Shown: positions 8,587 through 17,703 of the stretch, piece by piece
Position numbering within the stretch: the stretch's first letter is position 1
How the letters are laid out: each line of letters starts with the position of its first letter
Source: Methanosphaerula subterraneus
GTDB taxonomy: Archaea > Halobacteriota > Methanomicrobia > Methanomicrobiales > Methanospirillaceae
Assembly: GCF_052055875.1 (NCBI RefSeq)
Contig: NZ_CP170508.1
Location: forward strand, 1,550,001-1,614,000
DNA: 64,000 nt
Direction: 5' to 3'
Program-made: the position numbers and the translations under genes
Notes under the pieces: generated by a model
Told to the model about the DNA's origin: nothing
The model's database searches: none
What the model saw: only the letters and a program-made list of their open reading frames with translations

Positions 8587-8960
8587 TACTGCCCTCCAAT
8601 CTTATCACGCGAGATCTTGACGGACATCGGGGTGACCACCACGTACCGCTGGTCCCCGAGCCCGACGATATCCCCGTTCACATCCTTTGCGACCTCTTTG
8701 AGGTCTTTTAAGACACGTTCATAGGTGACCTTGTCGAGCTTCAGCTGCGCGATGTCGACGATCACAATGTTCCCGTTATAGATCTCGTCCTTGATCTTCG
8801 GGGTGTCTTTGAGGCTGCTCACACCTGCGATCTTCACATACAGGGACGCAGGTTCTTCATCAGAGGACGCCTCGAACGATGCCAGGTCGAGTTCCATATA
8901 ATCATCCTCTTTTGGAAGTGTAGACTTGCCGAGGAGTGAGTCCAGGATCTTAGTAGCCAT
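8586..8960 (-). CDS. sepF: SepF-like cell-division protein (archaeal FtsZ anchor)
   Basis: 124 aa. An N-terminal amphipathic start (MATKILDSLLGK) would serve as a membrane-targeting helix. An acidic linker follows, then a compact SepF fold from about residue 38 (YVKIAGVSSLKD, GNIVIVDIAQLK, DVNGDIVGLGDQRYVVVTP). In archaea that use FtsZ, SepF ties the Z-ring to the membrane. An AT-rich TATA-like stretch lies at about 8975-8990. It forms a two-gene operon with the ZPR1-like gene. Confidence 0.88.
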   Translation of the reverse strand: MATKILDSLLGKSTLPKEDDYMELDLASFEASSDEEPASLYVKIAGVSSLKDTPKIKDEIYNGNIVIVDIAQLKLDKVTYERVLKDLKEVAKDVNGDIVGLGDQRYVVVTPMSVKISRDKIGGQ

Positions 8961-9007
8961 GAAAAACTTGTATAATGAATTTTATTTAATAGTATCTCAT
9001 TAAACGG

Positions 9008-9505
9008 TCAAACTTCGAGGTTCCAGATCTCGTCGCCGACATGATGGACACTCTGAACCATCTTTCCTGCGGTCTGCTCCAGCATCTCTGCAGCATCGTA
9101 GAGGGCCACCCCGATGGCCAGCGGCTTGCTGTGCCGCTCCTCGACGATCACCACCGGGGCCCCGGCCTTCACGTCGGGGGTGACGCTGACGATCCCCGGC
9201 CGCATGATGTCGGCACCGTTCACCACGAACCGAACAGCCCCCGAGTCCACGACCACCCGCCGGGACGGGAACGCCCTGGCCACCGCACCCATCAGCGTCG
9301 GGAAGACCCAGCCCTGGTTCTCGAACAGGTACGGCTTCTTATCCACCAGATAGAAGCGCATCTGCCCTGCCGTCTCAGCGATCTCGATTCGGTCAGAACT
9401 GAACAGATCGGCGTCGGTGCCAAGCTGCTCGTGCAGCTGGTCCATCAGGCGTGTGATCTGAGCCTTCCGAATAGTATGCCGCTTCTTCACCTGTATCGCT
9501 GCCAT
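9008..9505 (-). CDS. PUA-domain RNA-binding protein (MCT-1/DUF1947 type)
   Basis: 165 aa. An N-terminal about 75-residue pre-PUA region is followed by a PUA domain (VVVDSGAVRFVVNGADIMRPGIV...VKAGAPVVIVEERHSKPLAIG). This order matches archaeal relatives of MCT-1/Tma20, which bind RNA near the ribosome in eukaryotes. Function here is inferred from the family. It is divergently transcribed from the LSm-L37e-purF group across a short promoter region with a palindrome. Confidence 0.82.
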   Translation of the reverse strand: MAAIQVKKRHTIRKAQITRLMDQLHEQLGTDADLFSSDRIEIAETAGQMRFYLVDKKPYLFENQGWVFPTLMGAVARAFPSRRVVVDSGAVRFVVNGADIMRPGIVSVTPDVKAGAPVVIVEERHSKPLAIGVALYDAAEMLEQTAGKMVQSVHHVGDEIWNLEV

Positions 9506-9539
9506 TCCAGGTACTATCTGCGCCAGAATATGATTAATG

Positions 9540-9554
9540 GTGTGATGATCACAC
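9540..9554. promoter_or_regulatory. Perfect palindrome in divergent promoter region
   Basis: GTGTGAT-G-ATCACAC, 7-bp arms around one base, lies between the divergent PUA gene and the LSm operon. It is a candidate operator for a dimeric regulator. Nothing in the sequence names the regulator. Confidence 0.4.
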
Positions 9555-9622
9555 TGCGCTATGTTTAATTAGGGTGTTCGCTCAAGTATAGTACTCCAAA
9601 GAAGGAAGCATAGGGGAATCAC

Positions 9623-9850
9623 ATGACAAAGCGGCCGTTGGATATTTTAGATCAGGTCCTGAACGGGGAACCGGTAATCGTATCTCTGAAAGGGGACAGA
9701 GAGCTCCGGGGAGTCCTGCAGGGCTATGATGTACACATGAACCTTGTGCTTGACAAGGCAGAAGAAGTAACCGATGGGGCAGCCCAGAAGATTGGGACGC
9801 TCATCGTGCGCGGAGATAATGTGATTTATATATCTCCTTCGGGGAACTAG
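9623..9850 (+). CDS. LSm/Sm-like archaeal RNA-binding protein
   Basis: 75 aa, a single Sm fold with Sm1 (VIVSLKGDRELRGVLQGYDVHMNLVL) and Sm2 (IVRGDNVIYISP) motifs. It forms ring-shaped RNA-binding oligomers (SmAP). It lies 14 nt upstream of the L37e gene, the standard archaeal LSm-L37e pairing, and is preceded by an AGGGGAA ribosome-binding site. Confidence 0.93.
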   Translation: MTKRPLDILDQVLNGEPVIVSLKGDRELRGVLQGYDVHMNLVLDKAEEVTDGAAQKIGTLIVRGDNVIYISPSGN

Positions 9851-9864
9851 AGAGGCGGTAACAG

Positions 9865-10047
9865 ATGTCGAAAGGTACTCCATCAATGGGGAAGCGAAAC
9901 AAGAAGACGCACATCACCTGCAGGCGATGCGGAAGTGTCTCGTATCATGCACGGCACAAAGTCTGCTCTGCTTGCGGGTTCGGACGAACGAGCAAGCTGC
10001 GCAGCTACAAGTGGACGACAAAGCGGCCAAAGATCCCCACCCACTAG
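9865..10047 (+). CDS. rpl37e: Large-subunit ribosomal protein L37e
   Basis: 60 aa, the expected size. It has a basic N-terminus and a zinc knuckle CRRCG (19-23) and CSACG (34-38), ending in RSYKWTTKRPKIPTH. It is a component of the 50S subunit. It follows the LSm gene closely and the purF start comes 8 nt after its stop. Confidence 0.96.
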   Translation: MSKGTPSMGKRNKKTHITCRRCGSVSYHARHKVCSACGFGRTSKLRSYKWTTKRPKIPTH

Positions 10048-10055
10048 AGCATACC

Positions 10056-11468
10056 ATGTGTGGAATCGTTGGCATCATGGATGCTGGCGGTGTATCCTTC
10101 CCGTTATATTATGCACTGTACGCTCTCCAGCACAGAGGGCAGGAGAGTGCAGGCATATCAACTTTTGATGGCACTAAGCTCTGTAAACATAAGGCAGAAG
10201 GGCTTGTTGCCGATGCGTTTACTCCCGGTATACTGCAGGGTCTGATCGGGACCGTCGGTGTCGGTCATGTCCGATACCCGACCACGGGCGCCAACGTCCC
10301 CGAGAACATCCAGCCTTTCAATTTTCTGTTCAGAGAGCATGCCTTCTCAATAGCCCATAACGGCAATCTGGTGAACACCACAGCACTGAGAAAGGAGTAC
10401 GAAGAGAAGGGGCAGATCTTCTGCACCACCACCGACACCGAGGTGATCGCGAATATCATCGTCGACCAGCTGGCGAACAGCGCCAACATCGAGGACGCGA
10501 TCAGGCTCTGCATGCAGAAACTGCAGGGTTCGTATTCTGCCGTGGTGATGCTCGACGGCGTCCTGTACGCATTCCGGGACCCGCTCGGGATCAAGCCGCT
10601 CTGCATCGGGAAGACGAAGGAGGGCTACATGTTCGCCTCCGAGAGCGTGGCGATCGATGCCCTGAACGGGACGCTGCTTCGCGACGTTGCCCCCGGGGAA
10701 CTGGTCAGGATCGATCAGGACGGGCTGCACAGCACCCAGATCGCGGTCGCCGAACGGCGTGCCCACTGTGTCTTCGAATATATCTACTTCGCCCGGGCAG
10801 ACTCGATCATCGACGGGTCGCTCGTCTACGATGCCCGCAGGAAGATCGGCGCAAAGCTCTTTGAAGAGGCGCCGGCCGACGCAGAGACGGTCTGTCCGGT
10901 GCCGGACTCGGGGACCGCCTATGCGATCGGGTACTCGCAGAAGTCCAGGGTCCCGTTCATGGAGTCGCTGATGAAGAACCGGTACATGGGCCGGACCTTC
11001 ATCATGCCGACCCAGAAGGAGCGGGAGAACGCCGTCAGGATCAAGCTGAACCCGATCAAGAAGCATCTGGAAGGGAAGTCGGTGGTGCTGGTCGACGACA
11101 GTATCGTCCGCGGCACCACCTCCCGCCGGATCATCGAGATGATGCGGGACGCCGGGGCACGGGAGATCCATGCCAGGATCGGGTCGCCGGCGATCAAGGC
11201 CCCCTGCTACCTCGGGGTCGACATGCCGACGCGCAAGGAACTGATCGCCTCGTCGCTCACCGAGGAGGAGGTGCGGGAGCAGATCACCGCGACCACCCTT
11301 CATCATATCTCGATCAAAGAACTGATCGAGGCGATCGGGATCGACGAGCAGAACCTCTGCACCGGCTGCCTGACCGGCTGCTATCCGGTCAGGATCGAGG
11401 GCGAGGTGGCCAACCCCTGCTCGGTCAAATTCTCAAAAAGCACCTTCCAGTCCCGTCTGGAGACCTGA
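10056..11468 (+). CDS. purF: Amidophosphoribosyltransferase
   Basis: 470 aa. MCGIVG supplies the N-terminal nucleophile Cys2 of the class II glutamine amidotransferase domain. The PRPP-binding loop VVLVDDSIVRGTT lies near residues 345-357. The enzyme makes phosphoribosylamine, the first committed purine step. The start is fixed by the obligatory MCG at 10056; the longer open frame upstream overlaps L37e and is not real. It is probably in one operon with LSm and L37e. It is followed by a T-rich stretch. Confidence 0.95.
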   Translation: MCGIVGIMDAGGVSFPLYYALYALQHRGQESAGISTFDGTKLCKHKAEGLVADAFTPGILQGLIGTVGVGHVRYPTTGANVPENIQPFNFLFREHAFSIAHNGNLVNTTALRKEYEEKGQIFCTTTDTEVIANIIVDQLANSANIEDAIRLCMQKLQGSYSAVVMLDGVLYAFRDPLGIKPLCIGKTKEGYMFASESVAIDALNGTLLRDVAPGELVRIDQDGLHSTQIAVAERRAHCVFEYIYFARADSIIDGSLVYDARRKIGAKLFEEAPADAETVCPVPDSGTAYAIGYSQKSRVPFMESLMKNRYMGRTFIMPTQKERENAVRIKLNPIKKHLEGKSVVLVDDSIVRGTTSRRIIEMMRDAGAREIHARIGSPAIKAPCYLGVDMPTRKELIASSLTEEEVREQITATTLHHISIKELIEAIGIDEQNLCTGCLTGCYPVRIEGEVANPCSVKFSKSTFQSRLET

Positions 11469-11511
11469 GAACATCTTTTTACGGTTGGACGAACACGCAC
11501 CAAACGGTATC

Positions 11512-11592
11512 ATGCATCATATGACGGATCCCCGCACACCCCCGCAGCCCACCACGCTATCCGGCCTGGCAGGCAGGCGGGGCCGCTGCTGA
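11512..11592 (+). CDS. Possible 26-codon leader ORF
   Basis: An ORF starting ATGCATCATATG ends in TGATG, sharing bases with the start codon of the next gene. The coupling geometry suggests it could help start translation of the membrane protein. There is no homology or strong ribosome-binding site, so this is weakly supported. Confidence 0.25.
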   Translation: MHHMTDPRTPPQPTTLSGLAGRRGRC

Positions 11593-12308
11593 TGTTCATC
11601 CTCTTTCACCTGGTCTGCGGGCTCGTGGTCGGCTACCTGCTCGCCGACCGATTCAGGGACATGGCCCTGGTCCTCCCCTGCATATTCGGGGCGCTCCTCC
11701 CCGACCTGATCGACAAACCGCTCGGCCTGCTGGTCCTGAGCGGCTCGATCGGTTCAGGCCGGATCTTCTCCCACACCCTGCTCTTCCTGCTCCTACTGCT
11801 GATCGCCGGCCTGGCCATCCGCTCGCGGTACCGGGCCCCGGGCCTCCTGGCCGTCGCCGTCGGCGTGGCTTCGCACCAGGTGCTGGACCTGATGTGGGAG
11901 ATGCCGGAGACCTGGTTCTACCCCTTCCTCGGCCAGTTCAAACCGATCGTCCAGGAGGGATGGTTTCTCCAGAAACTGCTCCTCGAACTCCAGAACCCGG
12001 TCGAGTGGGTATCGGCCCTCCTCCTCGCCCTTCTGCTGATTCCCCTCGTCTCTTCGAGGGCGGCGGGGTGGATGAGCCGCACCCTCAGGCCCCTCCTCGA
12101 ACCGGCCTCCCTGCTGGCTATTCCTATCCTGGCGGCCGCCGGCCTCTTCGTCCTCTTCTGCGGCGTCACCGGCCGGTACACACTGCTGACCGGGTGGAGT
12201 GCAGGGTACAACCTCGTCGGCGGGCTCACCATCCTGCTCGCCGGCTACGCCGCCCATCGATTTCACCGCGCTCTCACCGGCGGGGAGGCCCTGATCGGGC
12301 TCAAATAG
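11592..12308 (+). CDS. Membrane-bound metal-dependent hydrolase-like protein (YdjM/DUF457 type)
   Basis: 238 aa with about six hydrophobic segments. GALLPDLIDKPLG, FSHTLL and ASHQVLDLMWEMP carry the conserved Asp and His residues of the YdjM-like membrane hydrolase family (COG1988), seen near residues 33-107. Substrate unknown. A second member of the family is at 23996-24580. The gene lies 33 nt before a DUF1616-type gene, so the two may be co-transcribed. Confidence 0.72.
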   Translation: MFILFHLVCGLVVGYLLADRFRDMALVLPCIFGALLPDLIDKPLGLLVLSGSIGSGRIFSHTLLFLLLLLIAGLAIRSRYRAPGLLAVAVGVASHQVLDLMWEMPETWFYPFLGQFKPIVQEGWFLQKLLLELQNPVEWVSALLLALLLIPLVSSRAAGWMSRTLRPLLEPASLLAIPILAAAGLFVLFCGVTGRYTLLTGWSAGYNLVGGLTILLAGYAAHRFHRALTGGEALIGLK

Positions 12309-12341
12309 ATCGAAACCCTATGGTAACATAAGGTCATATCC

Positions 12342-13316
12342 ATGCCGCCACACCAGAACCTACGCGAGGGGCTGATCCAGTCCATCAGACCGCCGGCTGA
12401 CCTGATTGCAGCCATCGTCTGGACGGCCCTCACCGTCATTGCAGTCTACCTCCCGGTCGTGAACCAGACCCCCCTGCGGGTCATCCTCGGCCTCCCTCTC
12501 GTCCTCTTCATTCCCGGGTACGTGCTGATAGCCGCGCTCTTCCCCCGTGCGGACGACCTGGACTGGATCGAACGGATCGCCCTCTCCTTCGGCCTCTCGA
12601 TCGCGGTCACCCCCCTGATCGGGCTCGCCCTCAACTACACCCCCTGGGGGATCCGGCTGGACCCGATCCTGGTCTCCCTCTCCCTCTTCACGCTGGCGAT
12701 GGCGATCGCGGCCACCCTGCGCCGCGTCTCCCTGCCGGCGGCAGAGCAGCTGACGGTCCCGGCGGGAGAGGTCGTGGCCCAGGTCAGGGCAGAACTCTTC
12801 GAGGCCGGCCAGACCCGGCTCGACCGCGCCCTCTCGATCGTCCTGGTCATCTCAATCCTGGCCGCGATCGGCACGACCGCCTACGTGATCGCCGTCCCCA
12901 AGGAGGGCGAGCACTTCTCCGAGTTCTACATCCTCGGCGCCGAAGGGAAGGCGGCCGACTACCCGACCTCGTTTCCGCTCAACACCCCCCAGTGGGTCAC
13001 CGTCGGCGTCGGCAACCACGAGTATCGGAATGTGACCTACACCGTCGAGGCCCAGGCCGTCAACCAGACCTTCAACCCTGCCACCAACACCTCGACGATC
13101 GACCGGATGCACCTGCTCGACCGGTACCAGGTCACGCTCGCCCATAACACCACCGACGAGCACAGGCTGACCTTCACAGTCGCCGAGCCGGGGTACAACC
13201 AGATCCAGTTCCTCCTCTTCAACGAGACGGTCCCCGACGGGGCGGTGACCGGGCAGGAGCGGATCGACCGGAGCGATCGCGACCTGCACCTCTGGATCAC
13301 GGCCAGGGCAGAGTGA
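12342..13316 (+). CDS. DUF1616-type membrane protein
   Basis: 324 aa. Four N-terminal transmembrane segments (about 22-130) are followed by a charged loop, a fifth segment near 165-187, and an extracellular C-terminal domain rich in N-x-S/T sites (NVTYTVEAQAVNQTF, NTSTIDR, NTTDEH). The layout and the FIPGYVLIAALFP motif are typical of DUF1616 proteins found beside archaeal glycosylation genes. The function is unknown; a surface role is inferred. Confidence 0.8.
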   Translation: MPPHQNLREGLIQSIRPPADLIAAIVWTALTVIAVYLPVVNQTPLRVILGLPLVLFIPGYVLIAALFPRADDLDWIERIALSFGLSIAVTPLIGLALNYTPWGIRLDPILVSLSLFTLAMAIAATLRRVSLPAAEQLTVPAGEVVAQVRAELFEAGQTRLDRALSIVLVISILAAIGTTAYVIAVPKEGEHFSEFYILGAEGKAADYPTSFPLNTPQWVTVGVGNHEYRNVTYTVEAQAVNQTFNPATNTSTIDRMHLLDRYQVTLAHNTTDEHRLTFTVAEPGYNQIQFLLFNETVPDGAVTGQERIDRSDRDLHLWITARAE

Positions 13317-13388
13317 ACATCCACCACAAAAAAAGTATGCGATGATAGCCGAGACCATCACCTGTTTTTCCCAAATATCACCCTTTTT

Positions 13389-14144
13389 CTAGAGGAGCCT
13401 GAGCACGAGCCTGACCGACCGTTCGCGGTCGTCGATCGAGAGATGGTCGATCACGCAGCCCCGGTGAAGGCCGGCCACGGCCATGCAGGCGAAGAGGTTG
13501 CAGACCGGGCAGCCGATCATGGTGCAGCACCTGGGCGAGACCGAATGGACCGCCCGGCACCCCTCGTACAGCCGGTATCCGGTCAGCTGGACCACGATGC
13601 CGTCCCCCTCGGGTGCGGCCACGACCCTGTCGGCGATGGCGAGGGCGTCCTCTCCCACCTCGCGGATCGCGGTGCAGAGCCCGTCGACCCCCTCGGGGAC
13701 GACCAGGGCATGGTCGCGGACCAGCCGCTCATACAGGGGCAGCCCAGTCGGCAGCAGCTGAACCCCGCCACCGTTCTCCTCACTGATGAACGAGTAGTCA
13801 TCAGACGGAAGCGCCGGCTGAGTCTCCCCGACCGGGACCACCTGGACGATCGTTTCGTCGCGGAGGAGGAGGTGGGCGTTCCCCTGGAGGCCGAGGTCCG
13901 TGCAGAGCCGGGTCAGGTCGACGACCGGTCCGGCCGCGGCCAGGCCGGCCACCCACGGGGCGACCGGTTCGCCGCGGTACTGGGTCAGCAGGATCACCCC
14001 GCCGATGAAGGTTCCAACCCCAACCAGGACCAGGGTCGCGCTCGTCATGTCCCCCCGCCCAGTCAGGGCGGCGACGGCCAGCAGGAGGGCCGCCGCACCG
14101 AGCAGTGCGGTGCCCCCAAGATACGTGGTACTGTACTCTTTCAT
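13389..14144 (-). CDS. Hypothetical membrane-anchored protein, last gene of the MoxR operon
   Basis: 251 aa. Two N-terminal transmembrane helices (about 9-55) precede a soluble domain with a cysteine cluster near 200-232 (CRAV, RCCTMIGCPVC, ACMAV, RGC) that could bind metal. I do not recognise a named family with certainty; similar proteins end this operon type in methanogens. It overlaps the preceding gene by 4 nt (ATGA). Confidence 0.7.
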   Translation of the reverse strand: MKEYSTTYLGGTALLGAAALLLAVAALTGRGDMTSATLVLVGVGTFIGGVILLTQYRGEPVAPWVAGLAAAGPVVDLTRLCTDLGLQGNAHLLLRDETIVQVVPVGETQPALPSDDYSFISEENGGGVQLLPTGLPLYERLVRDHALVVPEGVDGLCTAIREVGEDALAIADRVVAAPEGDGIVVQLTGYRLYEGCRAVHSVSPRCCTMIGCPVCNLFACMAVAGLHRGCVIDHLSIDDRERSVRLVLRLL

Positions 14145-14584
14145 ACTCTCTCCCCTCCGGACAACTGCCGCTGCACCCAGGCCTCGATCCCCATCAGGCA
14201 GATTACGACCACCGCCGCCCCGGCCACGAGGGCGAGGAGCGGCAGCAGCGTGTGACGGACCTGGAGGGCGATACCGGCTGAAACGGTGATGATGACCGCG
14301 CCGACGAGCAGCCCTCTCCGGTCCTCCCCGCCGATGACGATCCCGGCGATCGCCGGCTGGATCAGAAGACCGAGCAGGGGACTGGCCGTGCCGAGGGCGA
14401 CGGCGAAACCCTCACCCAGGCAGAGGGCGAGGCACCAGCCCCCGGCCCCGGTCCAGACCGAAGCGATGACCGCCGCCCCGAGGAGGGTGACGAGCACGTT
14501 CACCCCGGGGTCGACACCGAGGATCCAGGCGGCCCCGACGGCCAGGCCCATGAGACCCGAGAGGGCGATCCGGATCGACCCCAT
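14141..14584 (-). CDS. Small integral membrane protein of the MoxR operon
   Basis: 147 aa, almost entirely hydrophobic, with about five membrane segments rich in Gly, Ala and Val. No catalytic motif is visible. It is coupled on both sides: its ATG overlaps the DUF58 stop and its stop overlaps the next start. It is probably a membrane partner of the operon products. Confidence 0.7.
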   Translation of the reverse strand: MGSIRIALSGLMGLAVGAAWILGVDPGVNVLVTLLGAAVIASVWTGAGGWCLALCLGEGFAVALGTASPLLGLLIQPAIAGIVIGGEDRRGLLVGAVIITVSAGIALQVRHTLLPLLALVAGAAVVVICLMGIEAWVQRQLSGGERV

Positions 14585-15825
14585 CAGAGCACCTCCACCC
14601 GGGCGTACCCACTGAGCCTGGCCAGGAGACCCGGGCCGGGACGCGGCAACAGGACCTTGAGGGTGCGGCCGTGGCGGCGGGCAGCCACGGCGATCATGTT
14701 CAGGTGGCCGACCTCGCCGGTCGCGGCGGTATAGACGACCACCGCCGAGTGCTCGATCCCTGCCAGGACCTGCCCGACCTCCTCCTCGAAGGCGGAGGGG
14801 GCGAGGGTGGCGAGGGTGGCATGGAGGGCGGCGGCGAACCGTCGCGAGGGTTCGGTGACGCCCCGTTCGGCTGCCCGGAACCGCTGCCTGAGGACGAGGG
14901 GGTCATAGACCCGGTAGAGGGGAAAAGCGGCATCGGCCGGCCGGGGACGGAGGTGCCGGACCAGGGCCGACAGGTCCTGTTCATGATACCAGAACCCGGC
15001 CACCTCGTCCTCTGCAACCACAAGGAGGGTGCAGTGGCCATAGTCCCGGATCACCCGTCCGATCGCCTCACTGGCGGCGATGAGCATCGCCTCACCACCC
15101 TCTGCCCCGGCGACCGGGAGGTCGACGACCAGCAGAGGGGCACCGCCGACCTGGCTGGTCGGCTCGCGGACGAAGAACCGGCTGTACTTGGCCGAGAGTT
15201 TCCAGTCCATCAGGGCCGGGTCGTCCCCGGAACGGAACGGACGGAATGCACGGATCCCCTGCCCACGCAGCACCCATTTCTGTTCGAGTTCAAGATCCCC
15301 GGCCCCAAACCCGGGCCCCTGGTCCTGGCGACCGCCGCCGATCGGGTACACCGTCAGCATCGTCCCGGCAAACCGCGGGGCCGTGCAGAAGAGGGTCGTA
15401 GTGAAGAACCGGTCCTTAACCTCGACCCGCAGCCCCTGGAAGAAGACCTCGCCCGGGGCCATCAGCCTCACCCGGTACCGGCCCTCTCCCCCCACCAGCA
15501 CCGTCTCTTCCGGGTTATGCACCGCCGAACGCGGGGGAAGGTCCGTGATGGTGACAGAAAGCCCGGGCGCGGCCCCTGCCGTCACCCGCACCCCGATCTC
15601 CACCGACTCGCCCTGGCAGACGAGCCCATCTCCGACCTCCCGCTCGACAGCGAGGGTGTCCGTGAACCGGATCATCCGATAGAGGAAGAGCACGCCCCCT
15701 CCGCAGAGGAGGGCGCCGAGCCCGACCGAAGCCCCGGCAGCCGCCGGAGCGTCGAAGAAGAGGCCGATTATACCGAGCACGGCGGCGACGACCGCGGCCG
15801 ACCCGGTCCACCGTGTCGGCCGCAC
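14584..15825 (-). CDS. DUF58 (vWA-like) membrane protein
   Basis: 413 aa from a GTG at 15825. Two N-terminal transmembrane helices (about 8-50) are followed by a beta-rich region and the DUF58 signature GIRAFRPFRSGDDPALMDWKLSAK near residues 190-215. DUF58 proteins have a von Willebrand A-like fold and are thought to act with MoxR ATPases as chaperone-like assembly factors. The start was chosen because it lies just after the MoxR stop; upstream residues in the longer frame are a shadow of the moxR gene. Confidence 0.88.
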   Translation of the reverse strand: MRPTRWTGSAAVVAAVLGIIGLFFDAPAAAGASVGLGALLCGGGVLFLYRMIRFTDTLAVEREVGDGLVCQGESVEIGVRVTAGAAPGLSVTITDLPPRSAVHNPEETVLVGGEGRYRVRLMAPGEVFFQGLRVEVKDRFFTTTLFCTAPRFAGTMLTVYPIGGGRQDQGPGFGAGDLELEQKWVLRGQGIRAFRPFRSGDDPALMDWKLSAKYSRFFVREPTSQVGGAPLLVVDLPVAGAEGGEAMLIAASEAIGRVIRDYGHCTLLVVAEDEVAGFWYHEQDLSALVRHLRPRPADAAFPLYRVYDPLVLRQRFRAAERGVTEPSRRFAAALHATLATLAPSAFEEEVGQVLAGIEHSAVVVYTAATGEVGHLNMIAVAARRHGRTLKVLLPRPGPGLLARLSGYARVEVL

Positions 15826-15829
15826 CGGA

Positions 15830-16804
15830 TCAGGCCACCTCAACCGTCTCGAGGATATCCCCGACCACGTCGTCGACCGAGATCCTGCCGATCTCTGCCT
15901 CCCGCTCAAGGACCAGCCGGTGGCCGAGGACCGGCCGGGCCATCCGCTTGACATCGTCAGGGATCACGTAGGTCCTGCCGGCCATGGTTGCATAGGCCTT
16001 GGCCCCGCGGAGGAGGGCGAGCGAGCCACGCGTGCTGGTCCCGAGCCGGATATCGCCATGGCTCCGGCTGGCGACGACGATATCCCTGATATAGCGGAGG
16101 ATGGCGTCGTCCACATACACCTCCTGAATGACCAGGCCCATCTCCCGGATCTGCTCGATCGAGAGGATGGGCTTGATCTGCTGTCCATAGATGTCCCAGT
16201 CCAGGTTCCCGTCACGGTCACGGCGGAGGATCTCGATCTCCTTCTCCCGGTCCAGGTGATGGAGGGTCATGCTGTAGTTGAACCGGTCCCGCTGCGCCTC
16301 GATCAGATGGAAGGTTCCCTCGAACTCCTGGTTGTTCTGGGTCGCGACGACAAAGAACGGAAGTTCGAGGGGGTAGGTGTTCCCGTCGAGGGTGGCCTGG
16401 TGCTCGGCCATCGCCTCGATGAAGGCGGACTGGGTCTTGGGGGTCAGCCTGTTGATCTCGTCGATCATCACGAAGTTCGCAAAGATCGGTCCTTTCTGCA
16501 GCACGAACTCATGCGTCTCGGCATCGTAGATACGGATGCCCACGATGTCGGCCGGCTGAACATCGACTGCACCCTGCACACGGTTGAACCGATACCCGAT
16601 CAACCGGGCGATGATCTTGCTGATGGTGGTCTTGGCCGTGCCCGGCACCCCGTCGACCAGGACGTGCCCCCCGGTCAGGATTCCGACCATGATCAGGTCG
16701 ACCAGGTCCTGGTTTCCGACCACGAACCTGCCGACGGTCTCCTGTGTTATCCGGTGGGCGTCTGCGATCACCCTGACCTGCTTCTCCAGTTCTTTCTGTT
16801 CCAT
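15830..16804 (-). CDS. MoxR-family AAA+ ATPase
   Basis: 324 aa. Walker A GVPGTAKTT at about 50-58, Walker B FVMIDEINR near 112-120, sensor and arginine-finger region, and the MoxR lid domain with RGSLALLRGAKAYA and VIPDDVKR. The protein is soluble and probably remodels a partner complex with the DUF58 protein. The start MEQKELEK at 16804 is favoured over an extension that overlaps the previous gene. Confidence 0.93.
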   Translation of the reverse strand: MEQKELEKQVRVIADAHRITQETVGRFVVGNQDLVDLIMVGILTGGHVLVDGVPGTAKTTISKIIARLIGYRFNRVQGAVDVQPADIVGIRIYDAETHEFVLQKGPIFANFVMIDEINRLTPKTQSAFIEAMAEHQATLDGNTYPLELPFFVVATQNNQEFEGTFHLIEAQRDRFNYSMTLHHLDREKEIEILRRDRDGNLDWDIYGQQIKPILSIEQIREMGLVIQEVYVDDAILRYIRDIVVASRSHGDIRLGTSTRGSLALLRGAKAYATMAGRTYVIPDDVKRMARPVLGHRLVLEREAEIGRISVDDVVGDILETVEVA

Positions 16805-16815
16805 GTTCTGTCCCG

Positions 16816-17703
16816 TCACCTTTTTCGTCTGCAAAAATGCCACGCGATAGCGCCAAGCGCCAGCGCAGTGATCAAAATGATGGTTGTAGGTATATTCCGT
16901 ACCCATAAAATCGTGCTGATCGGGCCACTGGCCGCAGCCGTCCGGCTGAGGTGCTGGTCGATCAGGAGGGTGCCGCCGGTGAGATCCCGGATCACCTGTT
17001 CGTTCTCCCCGTCGCGGAGGTGCTGCATGGCGTTGATGAAGAGGCTCGCGTCCCCGATCACCACCACCCGGCCCCCTCCGACGGACTCGGTGGCCGCGAG
17101 GGAGAACCGGCCGAGGGGCTCGGTCGCATCGGCCCGTTCGTTCCCATTCTCATCGATCCAGGAGAGGAGCGAGGTCTCGAGGAACGGGGTGCCGCCGGTC
17201 ACGGCGACCGGGTGGTTGAAGACGACCGATGTCCAGGTGGCACCGAGCGGCGCTCCCACCACCGGGAAGCCGAGGGGTGCGGCCGGCACCTCGTACTCCC
17301 GGTCGAGGCTCGAGAGGTTCCGCTGGTCGAGCCGGATCGTTGCACCGACCGCGTCGAGGAGGGCGTTCCCTTCTCCGAAGTCGTCGGCGAGGAGGAGGGT
17401 GTTGCCTGAAGCCACGAAATCACGGTACGCCGCCCGCTCGCCGGCGGTCGGTCCACGTCCGGGTGCGATGACGAGCAGGGTCGCGCCGGTCCGGCCGGCG
17501 AGCGTCGACGGGTCGTCGACCATCACGGCGCCACGGTCTTCGAGCGTCTCAAGGACGGTCGAGGTGCCGTTCCACTGCGGGTTATAACGGCTGAACTCCA
17601 CGTCTGTCGACGAGAGGTGGAGGAAGAGGGCGATGACGGCGATCAGGAGGACCGCCCCGATCACCCAGTTCACCGCCTGGCCGGGGCGGTTATCGGTCGG
17701 CAC
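16816..17703 (-). CDS. DUF4350-type membrane protein
   Basis: About 295 aa from a GTG at 17703. One transmembrane helix near the N-terminus and one near the C-terminus (TTIILITALALGAIAWHF) flank an extracellular-type domain with ATLLVIAPGRGPT, GNTLLLADDFGEGN and GRVVVIGDASLFIN. The layout fits DUF4350, which has a glutamine-amidotransferase-like fold of unknown activity. An alternative TTG start at 17730 would lengthen the overlap with the upstream gene. Confidence 0.8.
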   Translation of the reverse strand: MPTDNRPGQAVNWVIGAVLLIAVIALFLHLSSTDVEFSRYNPQWNGTSTVLETLEDRGAVMVDDPSTLAGRTGATLLVIAPGRGPTAGERAAYRDFVASGNTLLLADDFGEGNALLDAVGATIRLDQRNLSSLDREYEVPAAPLGFPVVGAPLGATWTSVVFNHPVAVTGGTPFLETSLLSWIDENGNERADATEPLGRFSLAATESVGGGRVVVIGDASLFINAMQHLRDGENEQVIRDLTGGTLLIDQHLSRTAAASGPISTILWVRNIPTTIILITALALGAIAWHFCRRKR

